Shown here: one piece after another, positions 25,528 through 35,254 of the stretch | Layout: each line of letters starts with the position of its first letter | How positions within the stretch are numbered: position 1 is the stretch's first letter | Translations under genes and position numbers: made by a program | The notes under the pieces: model-generated | Seen by the model: only the letters and a program-made list of their open reading frames with translations | Databases searched by the model: none | Told to the model about the DNA's origin: nothing | Origin: Flavobacterium sp. SUN046 | Lineage (GTDB): Bacteria; Bacteroidota; Bacteroidia; Flavobacteriales; Flavobacteriaceae | Direction: 5' to 3' | NCBI RefSeq assembly: GCF_028867965.1 | Contig: NZ_JAPQNT010000002.1 | Coordinates: 186,001 to 250,000, forward strand | DNA length: 64,000 nucleotides

Positions 25528-27096
25528 TTAGCTTTCGGCAACTCCACGCCATTTTTTAATTTTTAAGGTTAAAAATAACATCATTAAAATTACAAGAACT
25601 AAATTAATGTACAATAAAAATACAATAACATCGCTATCGTTTAAATAATCTATTCTTGGAAAAAATTTGCTTTTGTAATTGTAATCGCAATAATTATAAC
25701 CACTTGTTTCTTTAATTAATTCAAATATTAATCCATAAGTAACAGGTAAGAAAGGGGTTAACATCCAAAGTAAAATAGTATTTGAGATTCCTGTAAATCC
25801 TTTTGCTTTTTTTCTGTAAAGTACTATTAAAAAGTAGCTTAACAAAACTATAAAGAACAACAATTGAAATCCAAAATAAAAATTGACCGAAGCGTTAAAA
25901 GCGGCAATGATTCCAATAACGATGTTTATAATTCCTGTAACAACCAATGCTATTAACCAATTTCTTCCAGAAGTGACTCTAAACGAAAAAACTACAAAAG
26001 ATAAACCAAAAGCGAAGTATAATGAAAGTAAAAAGACTTCTAAACTTACTGTTGGGTTATTCCAACTATTTGCGATTTTTTCATAAGAATAATTCAATGC
26101 TTTTTCAGGAACATAAAAACGATTTACTAAATAATCACGATCAAATTTTCGCACTAAATATTGACTTGTTGTATCAATTGCATTTACCACACTTTCGTTA
26201 TTAATGTCAAAAAATTCACTTTTTTCTTCTCCACCAATTACTTTGTAATAAGTAAAATTCGGATAATTAAAAACCAATTTCAACCATTTGTCTTCGTCAA
26301 TACTAGCTTTAAGATGATGCTCTTTTGCAATTGCTAAATACTTTTTAAACAGAAACTTAACGGAGTCTTTTTGATTAGTAACCATCCAATCTTTTAGTTT
26401 TCTTTTACGTAATGAATCATTTTTATAATCAAAAAAACTATAACTGTTGATATTTTTATTCAATAATGAATAATTAGAATACATTTCACCTTTGTAATAA
26501 AAATAATCTTTAATTTTAACCGTATCGGTAGTTACAACGGTACTATCTATTTTCTTTTCATTTGGAAGTGCAGTTGTAGTAACTACCATACCGTTAGTTT
26601 GATTATTATCTTGAGAATCATAATGTTCAGAAAATGAACCTTCAACAAACATAGAACCTTCACTAAGAATTTCGCATCTTTTTCTAGCTTCTGTTTCTGT
26701 AAAATAGCTTCTTACTCTAGTATCTTTTCCGTAAAAGAACGATATCGGAAAAGTTGTCAACAACATAGAAATAAATAAAATTAAACACCATTCTTTAAAT
26801 AATGAAAATTTTGTTTTTGGATAAAATGATTTTAAGGCGTTGTTCTTAAAATAAAAAATTGCCCAAACTATAAATACAATCAACGATAAAAAACCACCTA
26901 AAACTAAAATTGTATCTTGATCGGAATTGTAGTCATAATTATCAACAGTTTCAGAAAAATTGATAGCGCCATTGATGTATCCCAAAACATAAATCACAAT
27001 ATGAATAAATATCATATAAAATGTTATCGGTACAATTTTTAAATTCCACAAAAGTGGCTGATTGATAAGTAAATATTTTTGAATTTTTTTGAACAT
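25528..27096 (-). CDS. Multi-spanning membrane protein, probable partner of ABC ATPase
   Basis: 522 residues with about eight transmembrane helices: three near residues 24-130, a large soluble loop (about 135-335) rich in Asp/Lys, and five at about 345-515. No family was recognised. It lies 11 bases downstream of the ABC ATPase gene on the same strand and is the natural candidate for its membrane subunit. The three-helix, large-loop, five-helix plan resembles ABC-2 or lipoprotein-handling permeases only in outline. Confidence 0.7.
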   Translation of the reverse strand: MFKKIQKYLLINQPLLWNLKIVPITFYMIFIHIVIYVLGYINGAINFSETVDNYDYNSDQDTILVLGGFLSLIVFIVWAIFYFKNNALKSFYPKTKFSLFKEWCLILFISMLLTTFPISFFYGKDTRVRSYFTETEARKRCEILSEGSMFVEGSFSEHYDSQDNNQTNGMVVTTTALPNEKKIDSTVVTTDTVKIKDYFYYKGEMYSNYSLLNKNINSYSFFDYKNDSLRKRKLKDWMVTNQKDSVKFLFKKYLAIAKEHHLKASIDEDKWLKLVFNYPNFTYYKVIGGEEKSEFFDINNESVVNAIDTTSQYLVRKFDRDYLVNRFYVPEKALNYSYEKIANSWNNPTVSLEVFLLSLYFAFGLSFVVFSFRVTSGRNWLIALVVTGIINIVIGIIAAFNASVNFYFGFQLLFFIVLLSYFLIVLYRKKAKGFTGISNTILLWMLTPFLPVTYGLIFELIKETSGYNYCDYNYKSKFFPRIDYLNDSDVIVFLLYINLVLVILMMLFLTLKIKKWRGVAES

Positions 27097-27107
27097 GATT
27101 TTACGTT

Positions 27108-28271
27108 TTAAGATACAAAAAAGCGACGAGTAGAATTGGATATATTTCGGAAATATTGCAACGGAATTTTCTCTTCAATTGACAATTTCATAAAGTCATA
27201 AATCGTTATTTTCTCTGGGAAATTAACAATATAAGTACCGCCATTAAATTGTAGCGAAATCATGTTTAACGTTGTAAATACTTCACCTAATTGACTTTGT
27301 GACCATTCGCTTTCAAATTCGATTACTAAATTTTGTTCAGGTGCAATTTCATTTTCAGAAACTACTTTTTCATGTAAATTCTTTTGTTTTCCGTGTTTCA
27401 AGAAAATTACTTGATCAGAAGTTTTTTCAACTTCATACAATTGTTGCGAACTCAAAACAATTCCGATTGGTCTAAAAGGTGATTTTGCAATCGCTCTAAA
27501 ATCTTCTAAAACAGTTTGTTGCGCCAAAATATCTAAATTAGCCAACGGTTCGTCAATTAAAAGAATTTTTGGCTTTCTAAGTAACATTCGCGCCAATTCA
27601 AATCGCATTTTATAACCTGAAGACAAACTTTTCCAAGCATGATTTCTGAATTTTCGCAATCCTAATCGTGCGATGGTTAATTCCACTACTAATTCGTTTT
27701 CTTCGGGTTTATAGCCATAACTAGCAGCTGTAAATTGTAAATTTTCAAACATCGAACCATACCATGTATCGGTGCGTTGCGGAATGTAAACAAGTTTTGT
27801 TCTCAAATCAAATTCATCATCCGATTTAAAATGATACTTTATTTTGCCACTTGTAGCAAATAATTCGCCACACAAACAACGTAAAAGTGTAGTTTTTCCA
27901 TTTCCATTTTCGCCAACTAAACCTAAAATTTCGCCTTGATGCAATTCCATTTCAATTGGACCTAAACCAAAACTGCTGTTTCCATAACTTTTTTCCAATT
28001 TAGAAGTTGAAACTAAAAGTTGCTTTTCTGCTACAGGTTTTTTGCTTAAAGTTGCATACAAATCAGTAAGCATTTCTTTAAATTTTTCCTTTTTTCCTTC
28101 AACAATACTTTCATTTTGGTCTAGCCAAATAAGAAATTCATTTGTCTTTTTATAATGATTTAATTCTTCTGTATCGAGTGTTAAATCAATGATTCTTTTG
28201 GTTAAAATAGAAAAATCCTCAAACTTCAGAAAGTTTTGTAATTCTTCAAATTGTTTTTCAAATTCGTTCAT
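27108..28271 (-). CDS. ABC transporter ATP-binding protein with N-terminal helical extension
   Basis: Residues 1-90 are a helical extension not seen in most stand-alone ABC ATPases. The nucleotide-binding domain has Walker A GENGNGKTTLLRCL, Q-loop region YIPQRTDTW, signature LSSGYKMRFELARML, Walker B KILLIDEPLANLD and an H-loop replaced by SSQQ (VLSSQQLYEVE): the usual switch His is Gln here. The C-terminal 80 residues are an extra domain. It is followed by the membrane protein gene at 25528. Substrate unknown. Confidence 0.88.
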   Translation of the reverse strand: MNEFEKQFEELQNFLKFEDFSILTKRIIDLTLDTEELNHYKKTNEFLIWLDQNESIVEGKKEKFKEMLTDLYATLSKKPVAEKQLLVSTSKLEKSYGNSSFGLGPIEMELHQGEILGLVGENGNGKTTLLRCLCGELFATSGKIKYHFKSDDEFDLRTKLVYIPQRTDTWYGSMFENLQFTAASYGYKPEENELVVELTIARLGLRKFRNHAWKSLSSGYKMRFELARMLLRKPKILLIDEPLANLDILAQQTVLEDFRAIAKSPFRPIGIVLSSQQLYEVEKTSDQVIFLKHGKQKNLHEKVVSENEIAPEQNLVIEFESEWSQSQLGEVFTTLNMISLQFNGGTYIVNFPEKITIYDFMKLSIEEKIPLQYFRNISNSTRRFFVS

Positions 28272-28277
28272 ATATTT

Positions 28278-28838
28278 TTATGTGCTAAAATTTCTTTTTA
28301 AAATGGAATAAATTACAGTATCCCAAAATTTGCCATCCCACAATTCATTTTCTAAAATGTGAGCTTCTTTTACAAAACCATTTTTTTGTAAAACACGTTC
28401 CGAAGCATAATTTTCAGGATCAATTACAGCTTCAATGGAGTGCATTTTTAAATCTTCAAAACCATATTCTAGAACTACTTTTATAGCTTCGGTAATGATT
28501 CCTTGTCCGTTATATTGTGGCATAATCATGTATCCAATCTCACAACGATGATTTTCTGGTTGTAATCTATAATGACCAATAATTCCAATGAGTTTTGGAT
28601 TTCCTTTAATAGTAATTGCCCAATTAATTCCAGTATTATTTTCGATTTTCTCGTCAATCATTCTAAAATGTTCCATCGCTTGCTCTTCATTTGTAACAAG
28701 AGGTCTCGGAATAAATTTCATGGTTTCTGGATTGCCACGAAGTTCCATTATTTCCATAACGTCAGTAGCAGCAACTCTTCGAAGATGTAATCGATCGGTT
28801 TCTAGATTTTTAAATGGATGAAAGTTAATTTCTAACAC
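28278..28838 (-). CDS. GNAT acetyltransferase (RimJ/RimL type)
   Basis: 186 residues. TDRLHLRRVAATDVMEIMEL at the N-terminus, HRCEIGYMIMPQYNGQGIIT (acetyl-CoA-binding region with Q-x2-G-x-I), and ENYASERVLQKNGFVKE identify the family that acetylates ribosomal-protein N-termini or small molecules. The start is GTG at 28838 (no ATG in frame nearby), a few bases from the MITE-like element upstream. It is separated by 6 bases from the ABC ATPase gene, so the three genes likely form an operon. Confidence 0.9.
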   Translation of the reverse strand: MLEINFHPFKNLETDRLHLRRVAATDVMEIMELRGNPETMKFIPRPLVTNEEQAMEHFRMIDEKIENNTGINWAITIKGNPKLIGIIGHYRLQPENHRCEIGYMIMPQYNGQGIITEAIKVVLEYGFEDLKMHSIEAVIDPENYASERVLQKNGFVKEAHILENELWDGKFWDTVIYSILKRNFST

Positions 28839-28856
28839 GTTATTTTTTTTGTAAAT

Positions 28857-29061
28857 TTAACCCGTTGGGTGTAATTAATTTTTATTTTTTTAAACACATA
28901 GAAACATAGATTTTGTTTCTTTTTTAAAGGCGTTTCACTTTTCAGAGGTAAAGTATAGCTATGTAAAACCAAGAATTGGTCTAGAACCTACTTTTTTCTA
29001 TGTTTCTATGTGTTTAATTTTATCTTTTTTGTTTTTTTAATAATAGCACCCAACAGATTGA
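28857..29061. mobile_element. MITE-like element with nested inverted repeats, no transposase
   Basis: A perfect 20-bp inverted repeat (TAAACACATAGAAACATAGA at 28891-28910, its complement at 28997-29016) is nested in outer imperfect arms: CCCGTTGGGTGTAATTA near 28861 and TAATAGCACCCAACAGATTG near 29043. The roughly 86-base interior has no ORF. The whole lies between two minus-strand genes. Its size and nested symmetry fit a non-autonomous element or dispersed repeat of Bacteroidota. Confidence 0.7.
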
Positions 29062-29063
29062 AT

Positions 29064-29918
29064 TTATAAAATTTCTATTGAGAATTGGCATTCAAAACGT
29101 TCTTTTTCGTTTACAATTTGTATGCCATCTTTTTCAAGAATGTTTCCATTAGAATGAATTGTATCTGAATAACCCAACCAAGGTTCGATGCAAATAAACG
29201 GTGCATTGATTTTGGTCCAAATTCCTAAATTTTTAAAATCTTCAAATGCTACTTTTAATTTTGGTAAATCATTTTCTAAAATGGTGATTTCTCTTGATTT
29301 TAAAGCCTTAAAAATCAAAGCGTCGTTTTGAAAAGTCGAGTAGGTTAGTGGTAGTTTTTTATCTGTTAAATTGATTTCAAATGTTTTATCTGAAACTAAA
29401 TCATTTTCTAAAGTAAAACATTCCAAAGTTTCTTGAGCTTCAAATTCTAAAGAATAATTTTCAAAATTAGTAGGCAAAGCAAAGGCTGGATGCGCACCAA
29501 TTGAAAACGGAATGGCAACCGAATCACAATTAATTATTATATAACCTATAATTAATTTGTTTTCAAATAGTGTATAAGACAATTGTAATTCAAAGTCAAA
29601 AGGAAATACTTTCTTACTTTCTGCGGAAGCTTTTAACGAATAAATTACCGAATTAGAATCGTTTTTTATTAATTCAAATTCAGAATCTCTTGCAAAACCA
29701 TGTCGCGATAATTGAAAGTTTTTACCATTGTAGGTGTAAGTATCATTTTTTAAAGTTCCAACAATAGGAAATAAAACAGGCGAATGTTTTGCCCAAAATT
29801 TAGGATTGCCTTCCCAAATATATTCGTGCATGTTTTCATTAGTTTTTAAAGAGAAAAGTTCGGCACCTTTACTGTTGATTTGTGCTGATAATTTTGAATT
29901 TGAAATAGTTATATGCAT
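29064..29918 (-). CDS. Aldose 1-epimerase family protein
   Basis: About 285 residues. The galactose-mutarotase-like beta-sandwich is indicated by SKGAELFSLKTN, WEGNPKFWAKHSPVLFP, LSRHGFARDSEF, IGAHPAFALP (catalytic His region) and CIEPWLGYSD. It belongs to the branch of 280-300 residue bacterial hexose-6-phosphate or aldose epimerases with unknown exact substrate. The ATG at 29918 is preferred to the TTG one codon before. Confidence 0.92.
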   Translation of the reverse strand: MHITISNSKLSAQINSKGAELFSLKTNENMHEYIWEGNPKFWAKHSPVLFPIVGTLKNDTYTYNGKNFQLSRHGFARDSEFELIKNDSNSVIYSLKASAESKKVFPFDFELQLSYTLFENKLIIGYIIINCDSVAIPFSIGAHPAFALPTNFENYSLEFEAQETLECFTLENDLVSDKTFEINLTDKKLPLTYSTFQNDALIFKALKSREITILENDLPKLKVAFEDFKNLGIWTKINAPFICIEPWLGYSDTIHSNGNILEKDGIQIVNEKERFECQFSIEIL

Positions 29919-30020
29919 CAATTAAGAAAAAATTAAGTTTAAAAAAATAGGTCATGTAAATATATTTTATTAATTTTATTATGCCCAATAAATCTAACCA
30001 ATAATTTAAAAACTATTATT

Positions 30021-30302
30021 ATGACCACACAATTTGAATCTATCGAAAAAGAAAATGTTGCAAATTTGAATTTTCCAAAGTCAGATGTTTTAATTGATGC
30101 TGATGCTATTCAGCAACGTTATTCCGATTTGAACCGTGCACTTTCTTTAGGGAATTTAGAACATTCTAAAATTAAAATATATTTTGAAGACAATCAATCT
30201 AAAAAAGTTGTAGAAACTACTGTTTGGGGATTGACAGATAAAATAGTGATTTTGAAACAAGGAAATCTTATTCCGATTAATAGAATTTTTAAATCGGCGT
30301 AA
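30021..30302 (+). CDS. Conserved flavobacterial hypothetical protein
   Basis: 93 residues, soluble, no signal peptide. The C-terminal beta segments (KKVVETTVWGLTDKIVILKQ then GNLIPINRIF) resemble a small conserved hypothetical protein that I recall from flavobacteria. Function unknown. It stands alone with its own terminator. Confidence 0.75.
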   Translation: MTTQFESIEKENVANLNFPKSDVLIDADAIQQRYSDLNRALSLGNLEHSKIKIYFEDNQSKKVVETTVWGLTDKIVILKQGNLIPINRIFKSA

Positions 30303-30330
30303 CAAAAATACAATTTAACATACTTATAAG

Positions 30331-30365
30331 AATGCTTTTGGGAAATCAGAGGCATTTTTCTTTTA
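30331..30365 (+). terminator. Terminator after the 93-residue protein gene
   Basis: AATGCTTTTG/CAGAGGCATT make a ten-pair stem with two G-T pairs and a GGAAAT loop, followed by a T-rich tract. Confidence 0.75.
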
Positions 30366-30393
30366 TTTGCTTTATAATTTAACAATTCAATTT

Positions 30394-32646
30394 ATGAAAA
30401 ACATTCTTCTTAAAGCGTTCACATTAAGTGGTTTATTTTTTGGATTTTCAGCTTCTTACGCACAAGATGCAAAACCAACATCTAATTACAATTACAATGA
30501 GACGTTTGCAAACAATTTTTACACTAAAAATGCTACAGATACTCGTTCTGCAAGCGGACAACCAGGAGCAAAATATTGGCAAAATCGAGCTGATTATTCG
30601 TTAACAGCCACATTAAACGATCAAACTAAAGAAATTATTGGCACCGAAGTTTTGACTTACACTAATAATAGTCCAGACAAACTTGGATTTTTATGGATGA
30701 ATGTGGATCAAAATTTATTCAAAAAAGACTCTCGTGGAAACGCTATCATTCCGATAAAAGGAAGTAGAAATGGAGCTAAAGGACAAGATTTTGATGGAGG
30801 TTTTAAAATAAAATCGGTTAAAGTTGTATCGTTAGTTGGTGGTAAATCTGTTGAAAAACAGGTTGCTTACACTGTTGTTGATACTAGAATGCAAATTGAT
30901 TTACCTCAAGATTTAAACGGAAACGGAACAAGTGTAAAAGTAAAAATTGAGTTTTCATTTATTTCACCAGATTATGGTTCAGATAGAACTGGTGTTGTAG
31001 ATACTAAAAACGGAAAAATCTTTACAATCGCACAATGGTATCCAAGAATGTGTGTGTATGACGATGTTCGTGGTTGGAATACATTACCTTATTTAGGTGC
31101 CGGAGAATTTTACTTAGAATATGGTGATTTTGATGTTGCAATTACTGCACCGGCAAGTCACATAGTAGTTTGTTCAGGTGAATTATTAAATCCTACCGAA
31201 GTCTATACGGCTGAACAACAAAAACGTTGGGCAACTGCTAAAACTAGCGATAAAACGGTGATGATTCGTACGGCTGAAGAAGTTACAAATGCTGCTTCTC
31301 GTCCAACAGGAAAATCAACGTTAACATGGAAATTTAAAATTAAAAATGCACGTGACGTTTCATGGGCTTCATCGGCTTCATTTATCGTTGACGCAGCAAG
31401 AATTAACTTACCAAGCGGTAAAAAAGCTATTGCAATTTCAACTTATCCAGTTGAATCTGATGGTCAAGCTGCATGGAGTAGAGCAACTGAATATACTAAA
31501 ACATCTATCGAAAATTATTCTAAAAGATGGTTTGAATTTCCTTATCCAGCTGCCACAAATGTTGCCGGAAATGAAGGCGGAATGGAATATCCAGGAATCG
31601 TTTTTTGTGATTTAAAATCTAAAGGTGAAGAACTTTGGGGTGTTACAGATCATGAATTTGGTCATGGTTGGTATCCAATGATTGTTGGTTCTAACGAGCG
31701 TTTATTTGCTTGGATGGATGAAGGTTTCAATACTTTTGTAAACGGCGTAAGTTCTAAAGATTTTAATAATGGTGAATATGAGCAAAAAGCGCCTAACATG
31801 CACCAAGTTTCAGGAATGTTGACCAATCCAGAAATGGAACCAATTATGGCAGCACCAGATAATTTGAAAGAGGCAAATTTAGGAATTTTGGCTTATTTTA
31901 AACCAGGTTCTGGATTAGACATGTTACGTAATACTGTTTTAGGAAAAGAGCGTTTTGATAAAGCTTTTAGAACTTATACAGAACGTTGGGCTTTTAAACA
32001 CCCAATGCCAGACGACTTTTTTAGAACTATCGAAAATGTATCTGGAGAAGATTTAGGTTGGTTTTGGAGAAGTTGGTTCTTAAATAATTGGATGTTAGAT
32101 CAAGGTGTAACTAAAGTGAAATATGTAAAAGGTGATGCTAAAAATGGTGCACAAATTACTATTGAAAATTTAGACAAAATGGTTATGCCTGTTATAGTTG
32201 AAATCAAAACTAAAAGCGGCGCTGTTTCAAGAAAAACACTGCCAGTTGAAATTTGGGAACGTAATAAATCATGGACTTTTAAAGTTGACACTAACGAAGA
32301 ATTAGATACTGTAACTCTTGATCCAGATAATGTTTTACCAGACGTAAATGATGATAATAATGTTTGGAGCGCTGCTAAAAATGGAGTTGAAAAAGCAGAT
32401 GCTGGCGTTGACGCTTATTTAGGAGATTATTCAAGTGCAAAAATTCCAATTAAGATTAACTTTACTGAAGAAGATGGAAGTTTAGTTATTAATGCATCTG
32501 GACAACCATCGGCACCATTAGAGGATAAAGGAAACGGAAAATTCACGATGGATCAAGCTGGATTAACGATTCAGTTTAATGCTACTAAAACAGGTTTCAC
32601 TCTTGGCGTTAGTGGTCAAAGTTTTGAATTTACTAAAGACAAATAA
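30394..32646 (+). CDS. Secreted M1-family zinc metallopeptidase
   Basis: The ATG at 30394 begins a clear signal peptide ([20 protein letters not shown]); the nine codons before it are not part of the gene. The gluzincin motif HEFGHGW has its first His at about residue 420, with the third zinc ligand Glu in [15 protein letters not shown], and the aminopeptidase GxMEN-like segment is EGGMEYPG. Family members cleave N-terminal residues of peptides. The C-terminal 100 residues form an extra beta domain; no T9SS domain is seen. A terminator follows. Confidence 0.93.
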   Translation: MKNILLKAFTLSGLFFGFSASYAQDAKPTSNYNYNETFANNFYTKNATDTRSASGQPGAKYWQNRADYSLTATLNDQTKEIIGTEVLTYTNNSPDKLGFLWMNVDQNLFKKDSRGNAIIPIKGSRNGAKGQDFDGGFKIKSVKVVSLVGGKSVEKQVAYTVVDTRMQIDLPQDLNGNGTSVKVKIEFSFISPDYGSDRTGVVDTKNGKIFTIAQWYPRMCVYDDVRGWNTLPYLGAGEFYLEYGDFDVAITAPASHIVVCSGELLNPTEVYTAEQQKRWATAKTSDKTVMIRTAEEVTNAASRPTGKSTLTWKFKIKNARDVSWASSASFIVDAARINLPSGKKAIAISTYPVESDGQAAWSRATEYTKTSIENYSKRWFEFPYPAATNVAGNEGGMEYPGIVFCDLKSKGEELWGVTDHEFGHGWYPMIVGSNERLFAWMDEGFNTFVNGVSSKDFNNGEYEQKAPNMHQVSGMLTNPEMEPIMAAPDNLKEANLGILAYFKPGSGLDMLRNTVLGKERFDKAFRTYTERWAFKHPMPDDFFRTIENVSGEDLGWFWRSWFLNNWMLDQGVTKVKYVKGDAKNGAQITIENLDKMVMPVIVEIKTKSGAVSRKTLPVEIWERNKSWTFKVDTNEELDTVTLDPDNVLPDVNDDNNVWSAAKNGVEKADAGVDAYLGDYSSAKIPIKINFTEEDGSLVINASGQPSAPLEDKGNGKFTMDQAGLTIQFNATKTGFTLGVSGQSFEFTKDK

Positions 32647-32665
32647 AAAAATAATTTATAATTTT

Positions 32666-32701
32666 AAAAAGGTACGTTTTATTAAAACGTACCTTTTTTT
32701 T
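32666..32701. terminator. Bidirectional terminator between M1 peptidase and DUF4199 genes
   Basis: AAAAAGGTACGTTTT/AAAACGTACCTTTTT is a perfect 15-pair stem with a three-base ATT loop, flanked by A and T runs. Confidence 0.93.
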
Positions 32702-32704
32702 GCT

Positions 32705-33205
32705 TTATTTTTTCTTTAAAAAGTAGACAACAGATGCGGTTAATAACGAAATTACAATTCCGAAAGGAAAAACTTCCATTAGCGTTAACAATATAACTAG
32801 TATCGGATTTTTATACCATTCTTTCATTTTATTCAACTCTTCAGTTTTAGCAACTAAATCCTCTGGTTTTGTGTTTTTCAAAACCATTGAACTGTATTTA
32901 TCCATAAAATCGGGAAAGAAATTATAGTAAATTATCAGCCAAGTAACAACATAAATAACTGAAATTACTAACGAAATGAGAAACCCAATTAAAAAAGCTT
33001 TTCCAAATGAGATACTATTATTATTGGCTTTTCGATATTGTAAGATTCCTACTACAACAAAAATAAAAGCCAGCATACTACCAAATCCAACAAGCATATT
33101 TGGCTCTTTATCGGGATTAGTTTTCATAAAATAAATAAGTCCGCTCATAACACTTGCGACTATTAATCCACCGAAAATTCCATTTTTTAAAATTATTTTA
33201 TTCAT
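32705..33205 (-). CDS. DUF4199 membrane protein
   Basis: The ATG at 33205 (ninth codon of the longest frame) is chosen because MNKIILKNGIFGGLIVAS is the typical family start. Four transmembrane helices (about 10-28, 35-55, 75-95, 140-160) flank a soluble stretch that fits DUF4199, a membrane family common in Bacteroidota with unknown function. Confidence 0.83.
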   Translation of the reverse strand: MNKIILKNGIFGGLIVASVMSGLIYFMKTNPDKEPNMLVGFGSMLAFIFVVVGILQYRKANNNSISFGKAFLIGFLISLVISVIYVVTWLIIYYNFFPDFMDKYSSMVLKNTKPEDLVAKTEELNKMKEWYKNPILVILLTLMEVFPFGIVISLLTASVVYFLKKK

Positions 33206-33344
33206 GTTTTTGGTTATTGGTTTTAACAAATTTAACTAAAATATAAATTCAATTGATTATTTGCGTTAAAATCATCTTAATTTTAAAAACATAATTCTGT
33301 AATAAAAAATAAAAATCGTATAAAAGGTTCTTAATAAATTGCCC

Positions 33345-33352
33345 TAAATTTG
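33345..33352 (+). promoter_or_regulatory. Candidate -7 box (TAAATTTG)
   Basis: TAAATTTG fits TANNTTTG and lies 29 bases before the ATG at 33382. No well-spaced TTG at -33 was found. Confidence 0.45.
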
Positions 33353-33381
33353 TATTATAATTAATTCTAAAAACTAATATT

Positions 33382-33795
33382 ATGAAAAGTGTATATGTAA
33401 TTTTAATGTCGTTAGCAATTTTTTCTTGTAAAAACAACAATGAAAAAATGATAGTAGATGATACTAAACAAGCAACGATAGATTCAATGAAAGTTGTTCA
33501 AGAAAAACAACGTATTATTGATTCAATGAAAACCGAAATGGTAAAAGTTGAAAATCAAAAAGAGCGTCAAGTTACTGTCGTTAACAATACCGGAAGTGGT
33601 ACAACAACTACAACAACAACTAAAAGAAAAAAATGGAGTGGAGCTGCTAAAGGTGCCGTAATTGGAGCCGGAGTAGGAGCAATTACTGGTGCTGTTGTAA
33701 GCAAGAAAAAAGGAACTGGAGCAATAATTGGTGGTTTAGCTGGTGCCGGAATTGGCGCTGGTACTGGAGCCATTATTGACGGCAAAAAACAATAA
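33382..33795 (+). CDS. Gly-zipper (YMGG-like) lipoprotein
   Basis: A lipobox in LAIFSCKNNN is followed by a coiled-coil stretch with IDSMK repeated (residues about 32-60), a Thr-rich linker, and a Gly-zipper: KGAVIGAGVGAITGAVVSKK and GTGAIIGGLAGAGIGAGTGA. Gly-zipper lipoproteins (Omp A-like/YMGG) associate with membranes; the role is unknown, perhaps envelope stress. A strong terminator follows. Confidence 0.85.
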   Translation: MKSVYVILMSLAIFSCKNNNEKMIVDDTKQATIDSMKVVQEKQRIIDSMKTEMVKVENQKERQVTVVNNTGSGTTTTTTTKRKKWSGAAKGAVIGAGVGAITGAVVSKKKGTGAIIGGLAGAGIGAGTGAIIDGKKQ

Positions 33796-33847
33796 ATAAA
33801 TTTTAGTTTAGGTTGGAAGGATTGTATTTCCCAATGCAATCCAAAAT

Positions 33848-33880
33848 AAACCCTTTCAGTACTTACTGAAAGGGTTTTGT
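33848..33880 (+). terminator. Terminator after the Gly-zipper lipoprotein gene
   Basis: AAACCCTTTCAGTA/TACTGAAAGGGTTT forms a long perfect stem followed by TTGT; the T run is short. Confidence 0.8.
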
Positions 33881-33942
33881 AATTAATTTAAGTTTCATTA
33901 CTTCAATTTAAAGTATATTTACATTTCATAAAGTAATTTTGT

Positions 33943-34959
33943 ATGAATAAAGTATTTTATTTTGGTGTAATTCTAGTGTTTTATGGTTTTGTTTCTTGTT
34001 CTAAAGATTCTAATAATCGGGAGAATTCTGATATTGAACAATATAATATTCAAGGAAGCAAAATCTATAATTACAAAAATCCAATTCAACTAATTGGAGC
34101 GAACGCACTTCACGTTTTTGGTGGAACAAGCAACGATATGAATTCCTGGAATTTAGATATTGTTAGAGAATTTATTGGAAATTGTAACGAAGTTCCTTTG
34201 TCTGGAAGTGCTATACAAAGTAATAGTGGCACTTGGTTGTATTCTATGCAAAGCCTTGTAGATGCTAATCGGGCTAATAATAAAATTACAATTTTTTGTA
34301 GTTTTGGTTGGGATGGTACTTCGGCTACTGAATTTACTGGTAAAAATCCAACACAAACTTTTTGGTACAATGATTATAAAATGAAATTGCAACAATGGGC
34401 AACTCATTTTAAAGATCAAAAAGATGTTTGGATTGAAGTTTGGAATGAGCCTTACACTTATGATGGTTCTGATAATGCTACTGATGTAACTTGGGAAACC
34501 GATATGAATGAATTAGTTTCAGTGGTTAGAACTACTGGAAATAAAAATATAATTTTAGTTCCATGTGCCAAACAAGGTCAAGATGAAAGTGTTTTGATAA
34601 ATAAAGGAACCGCATTTTTGCAAAACAAATCGAATGTACTTTTTGATATTCATGCTTATGAACGTTGGTTACTAGTTTCAAATGCCGAGATTGATTCTCG
34701 ATTACAAAATTTGAAATCTAAAAATCTTCCAGTATTTTTTGGAGAAGTTGCACCTGTGAATGCTGGAGTTTTGATGAATCCTAGTTATTTTTTATCGGCT
34801 TTACATTCTAATGGAATTTCAGTAACAGCTTGGTTATGGAAATATGAGGCTACAGATAAAGATGCTTTATTAACAAGTGATGGCATGCCTAATAATACTT
34901 CAAATAATAATTGGGGTTCATTGTATAAAAATTTGGCAACAAGTTCCCGAAATCCTTAG
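33943..34959 (+). CDS. GH5-like glycoside hydrolase lipoprotein
   Basis: A lipobox in GFVSCSKDS is followed by a TIM-barrel hydrolase: the acid/base Glu169 in EVWNEPYTYD and the nucleophile Glu268 in PVFFGEVAP, with DIHAYERW in between, match clan GH-A/GH5 (cellulase, mannanase). At about 310 residues after the signal it is a single-domain enzyme. Substrate unknown. Its TAG overlaps the stop of the convergent pterin dehydratase gene (shared TTAG). Confidence 0.87.
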   Translation: MNKVFYFGVILVFYGFVSCSKDSNNRENSDIEQYNIQGSKIYNYKNPIQLIGANALHVFGGTSNDMNSWNLDIVREFIGNCNEVPLSGSAIQSNSGTWLYSMQSLVDANRANNKITIFCSFGWDGTSATEFTGKNPTQTFWYNDYKMKLQQWATHFKDQKDVWIEVWNEPYTYDGSDNATDVTWETDMNELVSVVRTTGNKNIILVPCAKQGQDESVLINKGTAFLQNKSNVLFDIHAYERWLLVSNAEIDSRLQNLKSKNLPVFFGEVAPVNAGVLMNPSYFLSALHSNGISVTAWLWKYEATDKDALLTSDGMPNNTSNNNWGSLYKNLATSSRNP

Positions 34960-35246
34960 CAATATTGTTTCACAATCAAATCAATTGCTGTAGCCAAATC
35001 AAAATCTTTACTGCTAATTCCCGAAACATCGTGCGTTGAAAGTTTGATAGTTAGTTTGTTATATACATTTGTCCATTCCGGATGATGGTTTTGTTTCTTA
35101 GCTTCTGATGCAATTTTATTGATTATTTCCATCGCTTCATCAAAATTTTTAAAAACGAATGATTTTTCAATCACATTATGAGTATGATTCCAATGATTTA
35201 ATTTTTGTAAATTTTCATTGATTTCAATTTCAGATAATTTTTGCAT
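34956..35246 (-). CDS. 4a-hydroxytetrahydrobiopterin dehydratase
   Basis: 96 residues. The hallmark is the metal-free active-site motif KKQNHHPEW (HHPEW), with the following NVYNKLTIKLSTHDVSGISS and KDFDLATAID. It dehydrates 4a-carbinolamine pterins in aromatic amino acid hydroxylation and moco-related pathways. Convergent with the GH5-like gene and overlapping it by four bases. Confidence 0.96.
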   Translation of the reverse strand: MQKLSEIEINENLQKLNHWNHTHNVIEKSFVFKNFDEAMEIINKIASEAKKQNHHPEWTNVYNKLTIKLSTHDVSGISSKDFDLATAIDLIVKQYC

Positions 35247-35254
35247 TACTTTTT

